DNA from: Actinomycetota bacterium
Lineage (GTDB): Bacteria; Actinomycetota; Actinomycetes; Mycobacteriales; JACQDL01
Assembly (NCBI GenBank): GCA_016201065.1
Contig: JACQDL010000057.1
Location: 1-64,000, forward strand
DNA length: 64,000 nt
Reading direction: 5' to 3'
Below are positions 34,499 to 42,163 of the stretch, one piece after another (the first letter of the stretch is position 1; every line of letters starts with the position of its first letter). The position numbers and the translations under genes were made by a program. The notes beneath the pieces are model-generated. The model did not search any database. It was not told where the DNA came from and saw nothing but the letters and a program-made list of their open reading frames with translations.

Positions 34499-35911
34499 AT
34501 GGCGGAGGAGCTCTGGCGCAAGGACGCGTCGACGCTGGCCACGATGATCCGCGCGAGGGACGTCTCCAGCGCGGAGGTGGTCGAGGCGCACCTGGCGCGG
34601 ATCGACGCGGTGAACCCGGCGCTCAACGCGGTCGTGCGGGTCTTGGCCGAGCCGGCCCGCGAGTCGGCGGCAGCGGCGGACCGCGCCCTCGCGGCCGGTG
34701 AGAAGGTCGGCCCGCTGCATGGCGTGCCGTTCACGGTCAAGGAGAACGTCGATCTCGCCGGCACGCCCACGACGTGGGGGGTTCCCGCGCTCGCCGAGGC
34801 GGTCGCGCCGATCGACGCGCCGATCGTGGCCCGGCTGCGCGCCGCCGGAGCCATCCCGATCGGGCGGACCAACCTGCCGGACATGGCGCTTCGCGTGCAC
34901 ACCGACTCCTCCCTGCACGGTCTGACCCGCAACCCGTGGCGGGCGGACCGCACCACCGGTGGATCCAGCGGTGGCGAGGCGGTCGCGCTGGCCACCGGGA
35001 TGAGTCCGTTGGGGCTCGGCAACGACCTCGGCGGGTCGCTGCGCAACCCCGCGCACTGCTGCGGGATCTCCGCCCTGAAGCCCACCACCAACCGGCTGCC
35101 GATGGCGACGGTGATTCCGCCGGAGGACCCCACCCTCGCCGCCCAGCTGATGTCGGTTGACGGTCCGATGGCCCGCCGGGTCGCCGACCTGCGGCTGGCT
35201 CTGGCCCTGATGGCCGGCCCGGACCCGCGGGACCCGTTCTGCGTGCCGGCGCCACTGGAGCAGCCGGAACAGCCGGGCGCTGGGCCACTGCGGGTGGCGC
35301 TGGTGGCGGAACCACCAGGAGGCCCGACCGACCCGGGCATCGCTGCCGCCGTCCGGCTGGCCGGCGCGCACCTCGCCGCCGCCGGCTACGAGGTCGTCGA
35401 GGTCACCCCGCCGGCGTACGAACAGGCCGTGGACTGCTGGGGACGCACCCTGATCACGGACCTGCGGGCGATGATGCCGGTGCTGACCCAGATCATGGGT
35501 GCCGACGCGGTGACGTTCCTCAGCCACGCCGAGTCGGCGTACCCGACGCTGGACACCGCGGCGATCGCGATGATGTACGTCGAGCGGCACGGCATCGCCC
35601 GCGCCTGGTCGGCGTTCATGGCCGAGCACCCCATCGTGGTGTCGCCGGTCTGGACCCAGCCGGCGTTCGAGGTCGGCTTCGATGTCGCCTCCCCGGACGC
35701 GCCGATGGCCACGCTCAGCCTGATGCGGCCGGTGCTGCCGGCGAACCTGCTCGGGCTGCCGTCGGCGGTGGTGCCGTGCGGCATGGCCGACGGGATGCCG
35801 GTGGGGGTGCAGTGCATCGGCCGCCGGTTCCGCGAGGACCAGTGCCTGGCCGCCGCGGAGGCGATCGAACGCGCCACCGGTGGCACGACGCCGATCGATC
35901 CCACCTGGTGA
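34499..35911 (+). CDS. Amidase signature family enzyme
   Basis: A 470-residue protein. The Ser-Ser-Lys triad is visible: Lys in GVPFTVKENVDLAGTPTTWG, the cis-Ser in DRTTGGSSGGEAVALATGM and the nucleophile Ser in GLGNDLGGSLRNPAHCCGIS, where the usual GSD is GND. The C-terminal part (LLGLPSAVVPCGMADGMPVG) is typical. Members hydrolyse amides, nitrile-derived amides or carbamates; the substrate is unknown. GTG ATG occurs at 34496-34501, and I take the ATG. Confidence 0.9.
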   Translation: MAEELWRKDASTLATMIRARDVSSAEVVEAHLARIDAVNPALNAVVRVLAEPARESAAAADRALAAGEKVGPLHGVPFTVKENVDLAGTPTTWGVPALAEAVAPIDAPIVARLRAAGAIPIGRTNLPDMALRVHTDSSLHGLTRNPWRADRTTGGSSGGEAVALATGMSPLGLGNDLGGSLRNPAHCCGISALKPTTNRLPMATVIPPEDPTLAAQLMSVDGPMARRVADLRLALALMAGPDPRDPFCVPAPLEQPEQPGAGPLRVALVAEPPGGPTDPGIAAAVRLAGAHLAAAGYEVVEVTPPAYEQAVDCWGRTLITDLRAMMPVLTQIMGADAVTFLSHAESAYPTLDTAAIAMMYVERHGIARAWSAFMAEHPIVVSPVWTQPAFEVGFDVASPDAPMATLSLMRPVLPANLLGLPSAVVPCGMADGMPVGVQCIGRRFREDQCLAAAEAIERATGGTTPIDPTW

Positions 35912-35929
35912 ACGTGCGGCACCGGACGG

Positions 35930-36022
35930 GTGCCACTGCTGTCCGGCCGGTTCGCGGTGCTCAACGACCCGCACGGCGCGGTCTTCAGCGTGATCGCGGT
36001 GAACCCGGAAGTGGCAGGGTGA
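35930..36022 (+). pseudogene. 3' remnant of a glyoxalase/VOC-family gene
   Basis: The frame reads GRFAVLNDPHGAVFSVIAVN before a TGA at 36020-36022, which matches the final strand pair of actinobacterial VOC proteins. Nothing else of the gene is left; the amidase stops 18 bases upstream. It overlaps the last codons of the convergent winged-helix gene by 38 bases. Confidence 0.5.
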
Positions 36023-37097
36023 GCCCGAGGAAGCGCCCCACGTCGTCGGCGTCGCGCCGCAGCCCGTCAAGGTCCGGCGCGGGGAGCGGGCCGAAGGGTT
36101 CGAGGACGACCCGCCGCAGGTTTCGCCCGCCGTCAAGCCGCCAGCTCCCGACCACCCGCCCACCGACGATCGCCGCCGGACGGATGTACCCGCCACCGGC
36201 CTGGATCCGCGTTGCGTGGACCGGGTCGACGAACAGGTCACGGCCACGGTAGCCGAGCAGCAGCGAGTCGAAATGGCCCAACAACCGGGGTGGGCACACC
36301 GGGTCGGCGTCCAGCTCCAGCGACCGCGGCGCGCACAGCACGGTGCCGGCCACCTCGACCTCGACGAGCTCGTCGGCCAGCAGCGTGAACGCCCGCCTGC
36401 CGTCGCGCACCGGGAGGCCCGACCAGGCCACGAAGTCGGCGACCCCGGCGGGGCCGTAGCCGGCGAGGTACCGGCGAGCCAACTCCGCCAGCGCGCCGTC
36501 CCGGTCCCCCGCAGGCCCGGCCGCGACCCACTCGTCCAGCAGCACGTATGTCGGCTCGTCAGCGTCCACCTCGGGGCCCCGACAGATCAGGCCGCGCATC
36601 GCGGCGTAGCCAACGAGATGCGCCGGTGCCTGGCTCCTCAGGTCCAGGGCCAGCCCCTCGTCACCGAGCCGCCGGACCAGCTCGGCGCGGGTCAACGGCA
36701 CCGAACCACGCAGCACCCGCTCGATACCGGCCATGCCTCGACCACAGCTCACCTCGTCGAGACCGAGCTGCTCGCGGCGGCGCTGGTGGGCCCGGGCGAA
36801 CACCGGTCCGAGCAGTCCCACCATCCACCGGACGTCCGCTGCCGCGAGCATGTGTAGCGTGCCCCGCATCGCCCAGGTGCGGACCACCTCACCAACCGCG
36901 CAGGTACGGTTCACGTCCTCCACGCCGATCCCCGTGACGCGGGCGCGCAGCGCCAACCGTGCGGGTGCGGCAGCCTGTGCCTGCACTCCGACGACGCGGG
37001 TCACGGCGCCGACGATCCCCCCGGCCGGCTCGCCAGCCAGATGCTGCGCCGTCAGCCGCAGGACCCTCAGCTGGTCCGCGGTGAGCGCTCGCGCCAT
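35985..37097 (-). CDS. Winged-helix DNA-binding protein (HTH_42/AlkZ-like)
   Basis: A 370-residue protein starting at ATG 37097. It contains the HTH_42 features: VLRLTAQHLAGEP at the start, the QxQ motif in VVGVQAQAAAPARLALRARV, TWAMRGTLHMLAAADVRWM, and the middle YAAMRGLICRGPEVDADEPT. It ends with GHFDSLLLGYRGRDLFVDP and FGPLPAPDLDGLRRDADDVG. Relatives such as AlkZ and YcaQ are DNA glycosylases that unhook crosslinks. This subgroup is uncharacterised, so a DNA-repair role is only suggested. Confidence 0.85.
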   Translation of the reverse strand: MARALTADQLRVLRLTAQHLAGEPAGGIVGAVTRVVGVQAQAAAPARLALRARVTGIGVEDVNRTCAVGEVVRTWAMRGTLHMLAAADVRWMVGLLGPVFARAHQRRREQLGLDEVSCGRGMAGIERVLRGSVPLTRAELVRRLGDEGLALDLRSQAPAHLVGYAAMRGLICRGPEVDADEPTYVLLDEWVAAGPAGDRDGALAELARRYLAGYGPAGVADFVAWSGLPVRDGRRAFTLLADELVEVEVAGTVLCAPRSLELDADPVCPPRLLGHFDSLLLGYRGRDLFVDPVHATRIQAGGGYIRPAAIVGGRVVGSWRLDGGRNLRRVVLEPFGPLPAPDLDGLRRDADDVGRFLGLTLPLPGSPRSR

Positions 37098-37191
37098 GAT
37101 CCGGAGCGTAGCGGCACGGTTGCCGCGGACATCGCCGGGTGCGGATGACGCGATCTTCCCGTCGACAGGGCGGGTACCATCCGAGGTCACC

Positions 37192-37932
37192 ATGAACAGC
37201 ACCGCAGACCTGCACCCGCCAGCAGACCACACCCCCTACCGGTGGACCGGGGCCGGCGGACCGTTCACGCTGCTGCTGTCCCCGGAGGTGTTCACGCCGA
37301 GCAGCACGAGCCGCGTGCTGGCAGACACCATCCGGGTCGCCCCCGGAGATACGGCGCTGGACCTCGGGTGCGGCTGCGGGGTGTTGAGCTTCGCGGCCCT
37401 GAACCTGGGTGCCGGCCGCGTCATCGGTTCGGACATCTCGACCGCCTCGATCCGCTGCGCCCTCGACAACGCCGACCGACTCGGCGTCACCGACCGCGCC
37501 GAGTTCCGGATCGGGCACCTCCTCGACGCGGTGCGGGATGAACGGGCCGATGTCATCATCGCCGACGTCAGTGGTGTCCCGGACGCACTCGCGGCGGCGA
37601 CCGGCTGGTTCCCGGACGGCCGGGGCGGTGGTCCCAGCGGCGCCGAACTTCCAAGCGCGATGCTCAGCGGGATCGACGAGCTGCTCACCCCGACCGGCCG
37701 CGTGTACCTGCCGACCGCCACGTTGCAGGCGGAGGAGGCGGTGCTCGACGCCGCCCATGCGGTGTTCGGCGACCGGATGTCCGAGGTGGCCCGGCGCGAG
37801 TTCCCGCTCCCCCAGTCGGTGACCGACGCTCCTGAGGTGGCGAAGCTGGTCGACACCGGCATGCTCCAGCTCACCCGCAGGGGCAGCCGGTTGACCTGGC
37901 GGCTGTCGGTCTGGGAGTGCCGCCGCCAGTAG
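37192..37932 (+). CDS. Class I SAM-dependent methyltransferase
   Basis: A 246-residue protein from ATG 37192 (GAGG site). It carries motif I (TALDLGCGCGVLSFAALNLG), the acidic residue of motif II (VIGSDISTASIRCALDNADR) and motif III (ADVIIADVSGVPD). The organisation is like small ribosomal-protein or N-methylating enzymes with an early PYRW segment and a late LTRRGSRLTWRLSVW strand. The target is unknown. It is divergent from the winged-helix gene. Confidence 0.85.
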   Translation: MNSTADLHPPADHTPYRWTGAGGPFTLLLSPEVFTPSSTSRVLADTIRVAPGDTALDLGCGCGVLSFAALNLGAGRVIGSDISTASIRCALDNADRLGVTDRAEFRIGHLLDAVRDERADVIIADVSGVPDALAAATGWFPDGRGGGPSGAELPSAMLSGIDELLTPTGRVYLPTATLQAEEAVLDAAHAVFGDRMSEVARREFPLPQSVTDAPEVAKLVDTGMLQLTRRGSRLTWRLSVWECRRQ

Positions 37933-37993
37933 ACCCCGGTCCGTGCCGGCGTCGGAGCGGTGCCTCCAGCAGCAGTGGCTCCAGCAGTTGGGG

Positions 37994-38713
37994 CTACAGC
38001 AGCAGCGCCCGGCCGCCGTCGATGGCCAACGTGGCCCCGGTGACCATCGTCGAGTCGGCCGAGGCCAGCCAGGACACGACCCGCGCCACGTCCTCGGCGG
38101 TGACGAGGCGACCCAGCGGGGTCCGGGCCAGGGCGTCGGAGCGGATGACCGGCCAGTCCGGTAGTCGCCGCGCCGCCCGCGTGTCGACCAGACCGGCGCT
38201 GACCGCGTTGACCCGGGTCTGCGGAGCCAGCTCGACGGCGAGGTAGCGGACCAGCGCCTCCAGCGCGGCCTTGCTCGCGCCGACCGCCGCGTAGGCGGGC
38301 ACGACCCGGTGCGAGCCGGGGCTGGTCAGCGCCACCACGGCGCGTGGTCGCCACGCCGTGGCGAGAGTCCGCAGCGGCCGGACGTTCACCGCGAAGGTCC
38401 AGTCGAGGTGACGGTCCGTGAGCTCGCCTACCGGTCGCAGCACACCCGAGGCAGCGTTGCTGACCAACACATCGACGGCCCCCACCCGCGCCGTCACCTC
38501 CGCGGCGAACTCCTCGGTACCGCTGGCGCCGGCGAAGTTCGCCTGGACGACCTCCGCCTGTCGGCCACACTCCCGCACCGATGCGGCCGTCCGTTCCGCG
38601 GCGTCGAGCCGACGGAACGTGTGCAGCACCAGGTCGTGGCCATCTTCGGCGAGGCGCTGCGCGATCAGCTGCCCGATGTCACCGGACGCCCCGGTCACCA
38701 CTGCCCAGGTCAC
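37994..38713 (-). CDS. Short-chain dehydrogenase/reductase (enoyl-reductase-like)
   Basis: A 239-residue protein with the cofactor motif VVTGASGDIGQLIAQRL and VLVSNAASGVLRP (NAG-like turn). The active site is Ser in LTSPGSHRVVP and Tyr-x6-Lys in AYAAVGASKAALEALV. The Tyr-x6-Lys spacing is that of FabI/FabL-type enoyl-ACP reductases and not the usual Tyr-x3-Lys. GATLAIDGGRALLL closes the fold. It probably reduces an acyl thioester with NADPH, but substrate evidence is lacking. Confidence 0.87.
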   Translation of the reverse strand: MTWAVVTGASGDIGQLIAQRLAEDGHDLVLHTFRRLDAAERTAASVRECGRQAEVVQANFAGASGTEEFAAEVTARVGAVDVLVSNAASGVLRPVGELTDRHLDWTFAVNVRPLRTLATAWRPRAVVALTSPGSHRVVPAYAAVGASKAALEALVRYLAVELAPQTRVNAVSAGLVDTRAARRLPDWPVIRSDALARTPLGRLVTAEDVARVVSWLASADSTMVTGATLAIDGGRALLL

Positions 38714-38975
38714 GCCCGCTCCTCCGCTGACCGCTGTGACACCGGACCGTCGGGGGTGGGACTCCGGACCGCTGCGCGCCGCCCGACTGGGGCGGCCGCG
38801 GTGAGCCTACTCGCCGCGGCAGGACTGGTCAGCGAGCCGACCAACGGACTATGGCCGCACCATGGCGGATTTCCGTCCCAGCCCATACCATCCCGACATC
38901 GACTCGACGCCGCGCTCCGCGTTCCTGCCCCGACACCGGCCGGTACCCCGTGCCGGAGGCAGGTCGGCGCGCCTG

Positions 38976-39368
38976 TTATGCCGTCGGCGCCTCCTCGGTC
39001 TGCAGGGGCAGCCGGAAGGCCTCCCGGTCGAACTTCGGCGCGACCGTACGCAGCTCGTTGAGCAGGTCCGCGGTATGCGGAGGGCACAGTCGCCACGGCT
39101 TCGGCGCGCCGACCCCACGCAGGTGGAGGCTCGCGTAGCGGCTCACCCGGGTACCGCAGACCGAGCAGTGGCCCTCGACCGGTTCACCCATCCGATCGTT
39201 CCAGATCTGCCAGCAGGCCCCACACAGGGTGCCCGAATCATCACGCATGTCGCGGTCGCCGGGGTGGTAGGCGAACCGGACGCCGGTCGTTGGCCCGCTG
39301 TCGCCGCTCCCGGCGAAGCCGGACAGGGGGCACCCACACCGGTCACACCGCAGGTCGGAGATCGTCAC
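38976..39368 (-). CDS. Zinc-ribbon protein divergent from the sHdr cluster
   Basis: A 130-residue protein from GTG 39368, with GGGAG seven bases upstream. Cys pairs occur at LRCDRCGCPL, LCGACWQIWN and GHCSVCGTRV, followed by CPPHTADLLNEL, so one or two zinc ribbons are expected. No enzyme domain is seen. Its start is 120 bases from tusA and it shares the regulatory gap with the sHdr cluster, so it may respond to the same ArsR control or act as a metal/thiol sensor. Confidence 0.65.
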   Translation of the reverse strand: MTISDLRCDRCGCPLSGFAGSGDSGPTTGVRFAYHPGDRDMRDDSGTLCGACWQIWNDRMGEPVEGHCSVCGTRVSRYASLHLRGVGAPKPWRLCPPHTADLLNELRTVAPKFDREAFRLPLQTEEAPTA

Positions 39369-39391
39369 AGAGCGCTCCCTACTTTCGCCTC

Positions 39392-39408
39392 TTGACACGT
39401 CGTGTAAA
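39392..39408. promoter_or_regulatory. Palindrome overlapping a promoter-like sequence upstream of tusA
   Basis: ACACG-T-CGTGT (39395-39405) is a perfect 5-bp-arm palindrome, extended by TT and AA at 39392-39393 and 39407-39408. A TTGACA box begins at 39392 and a TATAAA follows at 39411-39416. The spacing to TATAAA is short, so the exact -10 is uncertain. The region stands out as AT-rich. It is the best candidate for binding of the ArsR-type protein encoded at the end of the cluster. Confidence 0.45.
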
Positions 39409-39488
39409 CATATAAAGAAATTTGCATGTCCTGCCACAAGCCCCCATCTTCGGCCGCAAGGCCGCCATCTCGGGAAGGGTCCCCCGCC

Positions 39489-39725
39489 ATGGCCGATACC
39501 CCTGCACAAGTCCTCGACTGCACGGGCCTAGCGTGCCCACTGCCGGTCATCAAGAGCTCACAAGCGATCAAGACTATCGAGGTCGGCGAGGTGCTGGAAC
39601 TGCTGGCCACCGACCCCGGCGTCGAACCGGACATGGCCGCGTGGACGCGGCGGACCGGTAACGAGCTGGTGGGTATCAGCAAGGACGGCAGCGTCTTCCA
39701 CGTCCTCATCCGTCGGGGTCGGTGA
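39489..39725 (+). CDS. tusA: TusA-like sulfur carrier protein
   Basis: A 78-residue TusA fold with the active-site motif LDCTGLACPLPVIKSSQAI, where Cys16 of CPLP carries the persulfide. An extra Cys11 sits five residues earlier. TusA relays sulfane sulfur to DsrE-type proteins or to the sHdr complex. ATG 39489 is preceded by GAAGGG; an in-frame ATG at 39426 would add an unconserved head. It is the first gene of the co-oriented cluster and lies seven bases from the first DsrE gene. Confidence 0.93.
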   Translation: MADTPAQVLDCTGLACPLPVIKSSQAIKTIEVGEVLELLATDPGVEPDMAAWTRRTGNELVGISKDGSVFHVLIRRGR

Positions 39726-39731
39726 CGCGCT

Positions 39732-40115
39732 GTGTGGACCGGTGAGGGCGAGTCGAAAATCCTCTACGTCCAGACCCACGGGACCACGGACCCGGGTCGG
39801 TCGGCCACCCCGTTCTTCCTCGCCGCGACAGCCGCGGCAATGGAGTCCGAGGTCATGATCTACTTCACGATGTACGGGCCGACGCTGCTGCAGCGGGATG
39901 TCGTGGACAAGATCGGCCCCAAGGGCACGGTCGGGCAGCCGCTGCGCTACTTCATCGAGCAGGCGACCGGCCTCGGCGTGCGGTTGCTGGTGTGCCAGCC
40001 CTCGCTCGACCTCAACGACCTGGCCATCGAGGACCTGATCGACGGCGTCGACATGATCGGTGGCGCAGCGTTCAACGACCTGGCGATCCAGGCCGACGCC
40101 GTAATCAGCTTCTAG
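39732..40115 (+). CDS. DsrE-family sulfurtransferase (small, soluble)
   Basis: A 127-residue protein from GTG 39732, the only reasonable start in frame. It has the DsrE/YchN-like core: ILYVQTHGTTDPGRSATPFF, AAAMESEVMIYFTMYGPTLL and a Cys88 in GVRLLVCQPSLDLNDLAIED, which aligns with the sulfur-accepting Cys of DsrE3-type proteins. In bacteria with the sHdr pathway, DsrE3 exchanges sulfur with TusA. The neighbouring tusA makes that the likely role here. Confidence 0.85.
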   Translation: MWTGEGESKILYVQTHGTTDPGRSATPFFLAATAAAMESEVMIYFTMYGPTLLQRDVVDKIGPKGTVGQPLRYFIEQATGLGVRLLVCQPSLDLNDLAIEDLIDGVDMIGGAAFNDLAIQADAVISF

Positions 40116-40126
40116 AGGGGGCCGCC

Positions 40127-40840
40127 ATGACCCAGAGCTCGGCGATCTACAAGGTCCCCGACGTCGCCGGACACACCGACGTCTCGTACGAGGAGAAGGC
40201 ACGGCTGTTCGCCGAGGTCAAGAGCGACGTCCGGTTCTCCGACTACCTCTATGGCTGTTACGAGTGTGGGATCTGCGTGGCGGCCTGCCCCTCGGCACGG
40301 TTCTACGACTTCAGCCCACGGCGGATCGCCCAGGCAGCCGCCCGCGAAGACGTCGAGTTGATCTACCAGCAGATGCAGGAAGACATCTGGGAATGCTCCC
40401 AGTGCTTCTCCTGCCTGCGCTGCCCCCGGGGCAACAACCCGGGCGGGATCATCACGATCATGCGCGAGGTGTCCATCAACAACGGCCTGAACTCCGCGAA
40501 GGAGGCCCTCGGCGGGTACTCCCGGATCATCTACAAGATCATGTCGACTGGCACCCAGGTGTCCCCCGACATGCTCCAACCTGACGCGTTCCCCGACTGG
40601 GGCCCTGAGACCGGCGACGTGTCGAACAACCTCGACCTCTGGCGCCGCGCCCTGCCGTCGGACACCCTGCACACCACCTCCACGGGCTGGGACGTCAGCG
40701 AACGGACCCTGGTCGAACTCTACTTGATTTGGTTCCACACCGGGGCGCTCAGCATGATCAAGGATGTCGACAGCGGGCTGCACGCCATCCTCCAAGAAAT
40801 CATGGAAGAGCGCCTAGAGGACGAGGGGATTGAGCTGTGA
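40127..40840 (+). CDS. shdrC1: sHdrC1-like iron-sulfur subunit
   Basis: A 237-residue protein with two [4Fe-4S] motifs: CYECGICVAACP (Cys44, 47, 50, 54) and CSQCFSCLRCP (Cys90, 93, 96, 99), where the second set is spaced CX2CX2CX2C. This fits HdrC-type electron relay subunits of sHdr clusters. The C-terminus (WFHTGALSMIKDVDSGLHAI) is also conserved in that family as far as I recall. It overlaps sHdrB1 by four bases. It would pass electrons between the HdrB1 and HdrA subunits in the cytoplasm. Confidence 0.88.
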   Translation: MTQSSAIYKVPDVAGHTDVSYEEKARLFAEVKSDVRFSDYLYGCYECGICVAACPSARFYDFSPRRIAQAAAREDVELIYQQMQEDIWECSQCFSCLRCPRGNNPGGIITIMREVSINNGLNSAKEALGGYSRIIYKIMSTGTQVSPDMLQPDAFPDWGPETGDVSNNLDLWRRALPSDTLHTTSTGWDVSERTLVELYLIWFHTGALSMIKDVDSGLHAILQEIMEERLEDEGIEL

Positions 40841-42021
40841 CCATCCCGATGGAAGCCCTCATGCACAAGAAGGCGAACTTCGAGCGCGACACCGAGCGCT
40901 ACCACGATTTCCGCGAGGAGCTGCTCAATCTCGCGGACTCCGGCGAGATCATGCTGCAGCGCATCACCGGTGAGACCGCCGAGGTGCCGACCAAATACGG
41001 CCGGATGAAGCGGATCCAGAAGGGTCACCTCTGGCACCACAAGTCGTGCGGCCAGTGCGGGCACATCCCGGGCTACTCGACCTCGATCTTCTGGGTGATG
41101 CGGAAACTCGGCTACGACTCGCTCGACCCGAAGGACCAGACCTCCTGCACGGCGTGGAACTACTACGCCAGCGCGACGTCGAACGCCGCCGCCCAGGCGG
41201 CGGTCGCGGTCCGCAACTTCGCGGCGGCGCACGAGACCGGCTACTACCCCATGATCCACTGCGGCACCTCGTACGGGCACTACAAGGAGGTGCGGCATGA
41301 GCTGATGGCGCACCCCGAGCTGCGCCGCGAGGTCCGTGAGGTCATGAAGAAGCTCGGCAAGCAGCTGGTGCTGCCCGAGGAGATCGTCCACTACTCGGAA
41401 TGGTTCCACGCCATGCGGCACGAGATCGCCGCCAAGCAGACGCGGGACTTCTCCAACATCGCGGTGACCGTGCACCCGGCGTGCCACTACTACAAGCTCG
41501 TCGAGGGTGACGCGATCTACGACCCCGACGTGTACGGCGGGCAGCGCACCGCGGTCGTCACCGCGCTGGCGGAGTCCCTCGGCGCCGAGGTGCGCAACTA
41601 CTCGACCTGGTTCGACTGCTGTGGCTTCGGCTTCCGGCACATCCTCGTGCAGCGTGACTTCACCCGGTCCTTCGCCACCCTGCGGAAGATCGAGCGGATG
41701 AAGGAGGAGGCGGACCCGGACGTCGTGCTGACCCACGACACCGGCTGCGTCACCACCCTCGACAAGAGCCAGTTCGCGACCCAGGCCCACGGCCGCAACG
41801 TCGGTATCGCGGTGATGAGCGAGGCGCAGTTCGCCGCGCTCGCGATGGGTGCCCACCCCTACAAGGTCTGCCAGCTGCACTGGCACTCCGCGGACTACCG
41901 TCCGCTGCTGGAGAAGATGGGCATCGACCACGAGCAGGCATGGGCGGAGTTCCAGGCCGACCTGGCCCGACTGGAGCGCGGCGAGAAGCGTTACCTCGAC
42001 TGGGACGACGTCGACGCGTAG
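40837..42021 (+). CDS. shdrB1: sHdrB1-like CCG-domain subunit
   Basis: A 394-residue protein from GTG 40837. It has two CCG-type regions. The first contains HHKSCGQCGHIPGYS with a later Cys in DQTSCTAW. The second contains VHPACHYYKLV, STWFDCCGFGFRHILV and LTHDTGCVTTL. In methanogen HdrB, such motifs bind noncubane [4Fe-4S] clusters where a disulfide is reduced; in sHdr the same chemistry is thought to act on sulfur bound to a lipoyl carrier. A long charged N-terminus (KKANFERDTERYHDFREELL) precedes the domain. A strong hairpin follows the gene. Confidence 0.88.
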   Translation: MTIPMEALMHKKANFERDTERYHDFREELLNLADSGEIMLQRITGETAEVPTKYGRMKRIQKGHLWHHKSCGQCGHIPGYSTSIFWVMRKLGYDSLDPKDQTSCTAWNYYASATSNAAAQAAVAVRNFAAAHETGYYPMIHCGTSYGHYKEVRHELMAHPELRREVREVMKKLGKQLVLPEEIVHYSEWFHAMRHEIAAKQTRDFSNIAVTVHPACHYYKLVEGDAIYDPDVYGGQRTAVVTALAESLGAEVRNYSTWFDCCGFGFRHILVQRDFTRSFATLRKIERMKEEADPDVVLTHDTGCVTTLDKSQFATQAHGRNVGIAVMSEAQFAALAMGAHPYKVCQLHWHSADYRPLLEKMGIDHEQAWAEFQADLARLERGEKRYLDWDDVDA

Positions 42022-42035
42022 CACACCCGCCACGG

Positions 42036-42070
42036 CCGGCGGCGGCCCGCACGAAACGGTCCGCCGCCGG
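42036..42070 (+). terminator. Strong intra-cluster hairpin between hdrB1 and hdrA
   Basis: CCGGCGGCGG (42036-42045) pairs perfectly with CCGCCGCCGG (42061-42070) over a 15-base loop. It lies in the largest gap within the core genes (142 bases). It may lower read-through, stabilise the upstream mRNA, or mark processing, so that HdrC1/B1 and the downstream subunits are made in different amounts. There is no T tract. Confidence 0.55.
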
Positions 42071-42163
42071 GTCGGTTTCAGACAACACAGCAGCCATCTC
42101 CCGGCTGCGCCCGACCGGAGGGCGCGGCCGGTATGCCCCCACGTCGCCAGAACGAGGTAGAAG

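Noticed and set aside
36733-37191. Longer N-terminus for the methyltransferase gene
   Set aside because: The in-frame upstream extension lies on the antisense of the winged-helix gene and is Arg/Ser-rich noise. ATG 37192 has its own ribosome site.
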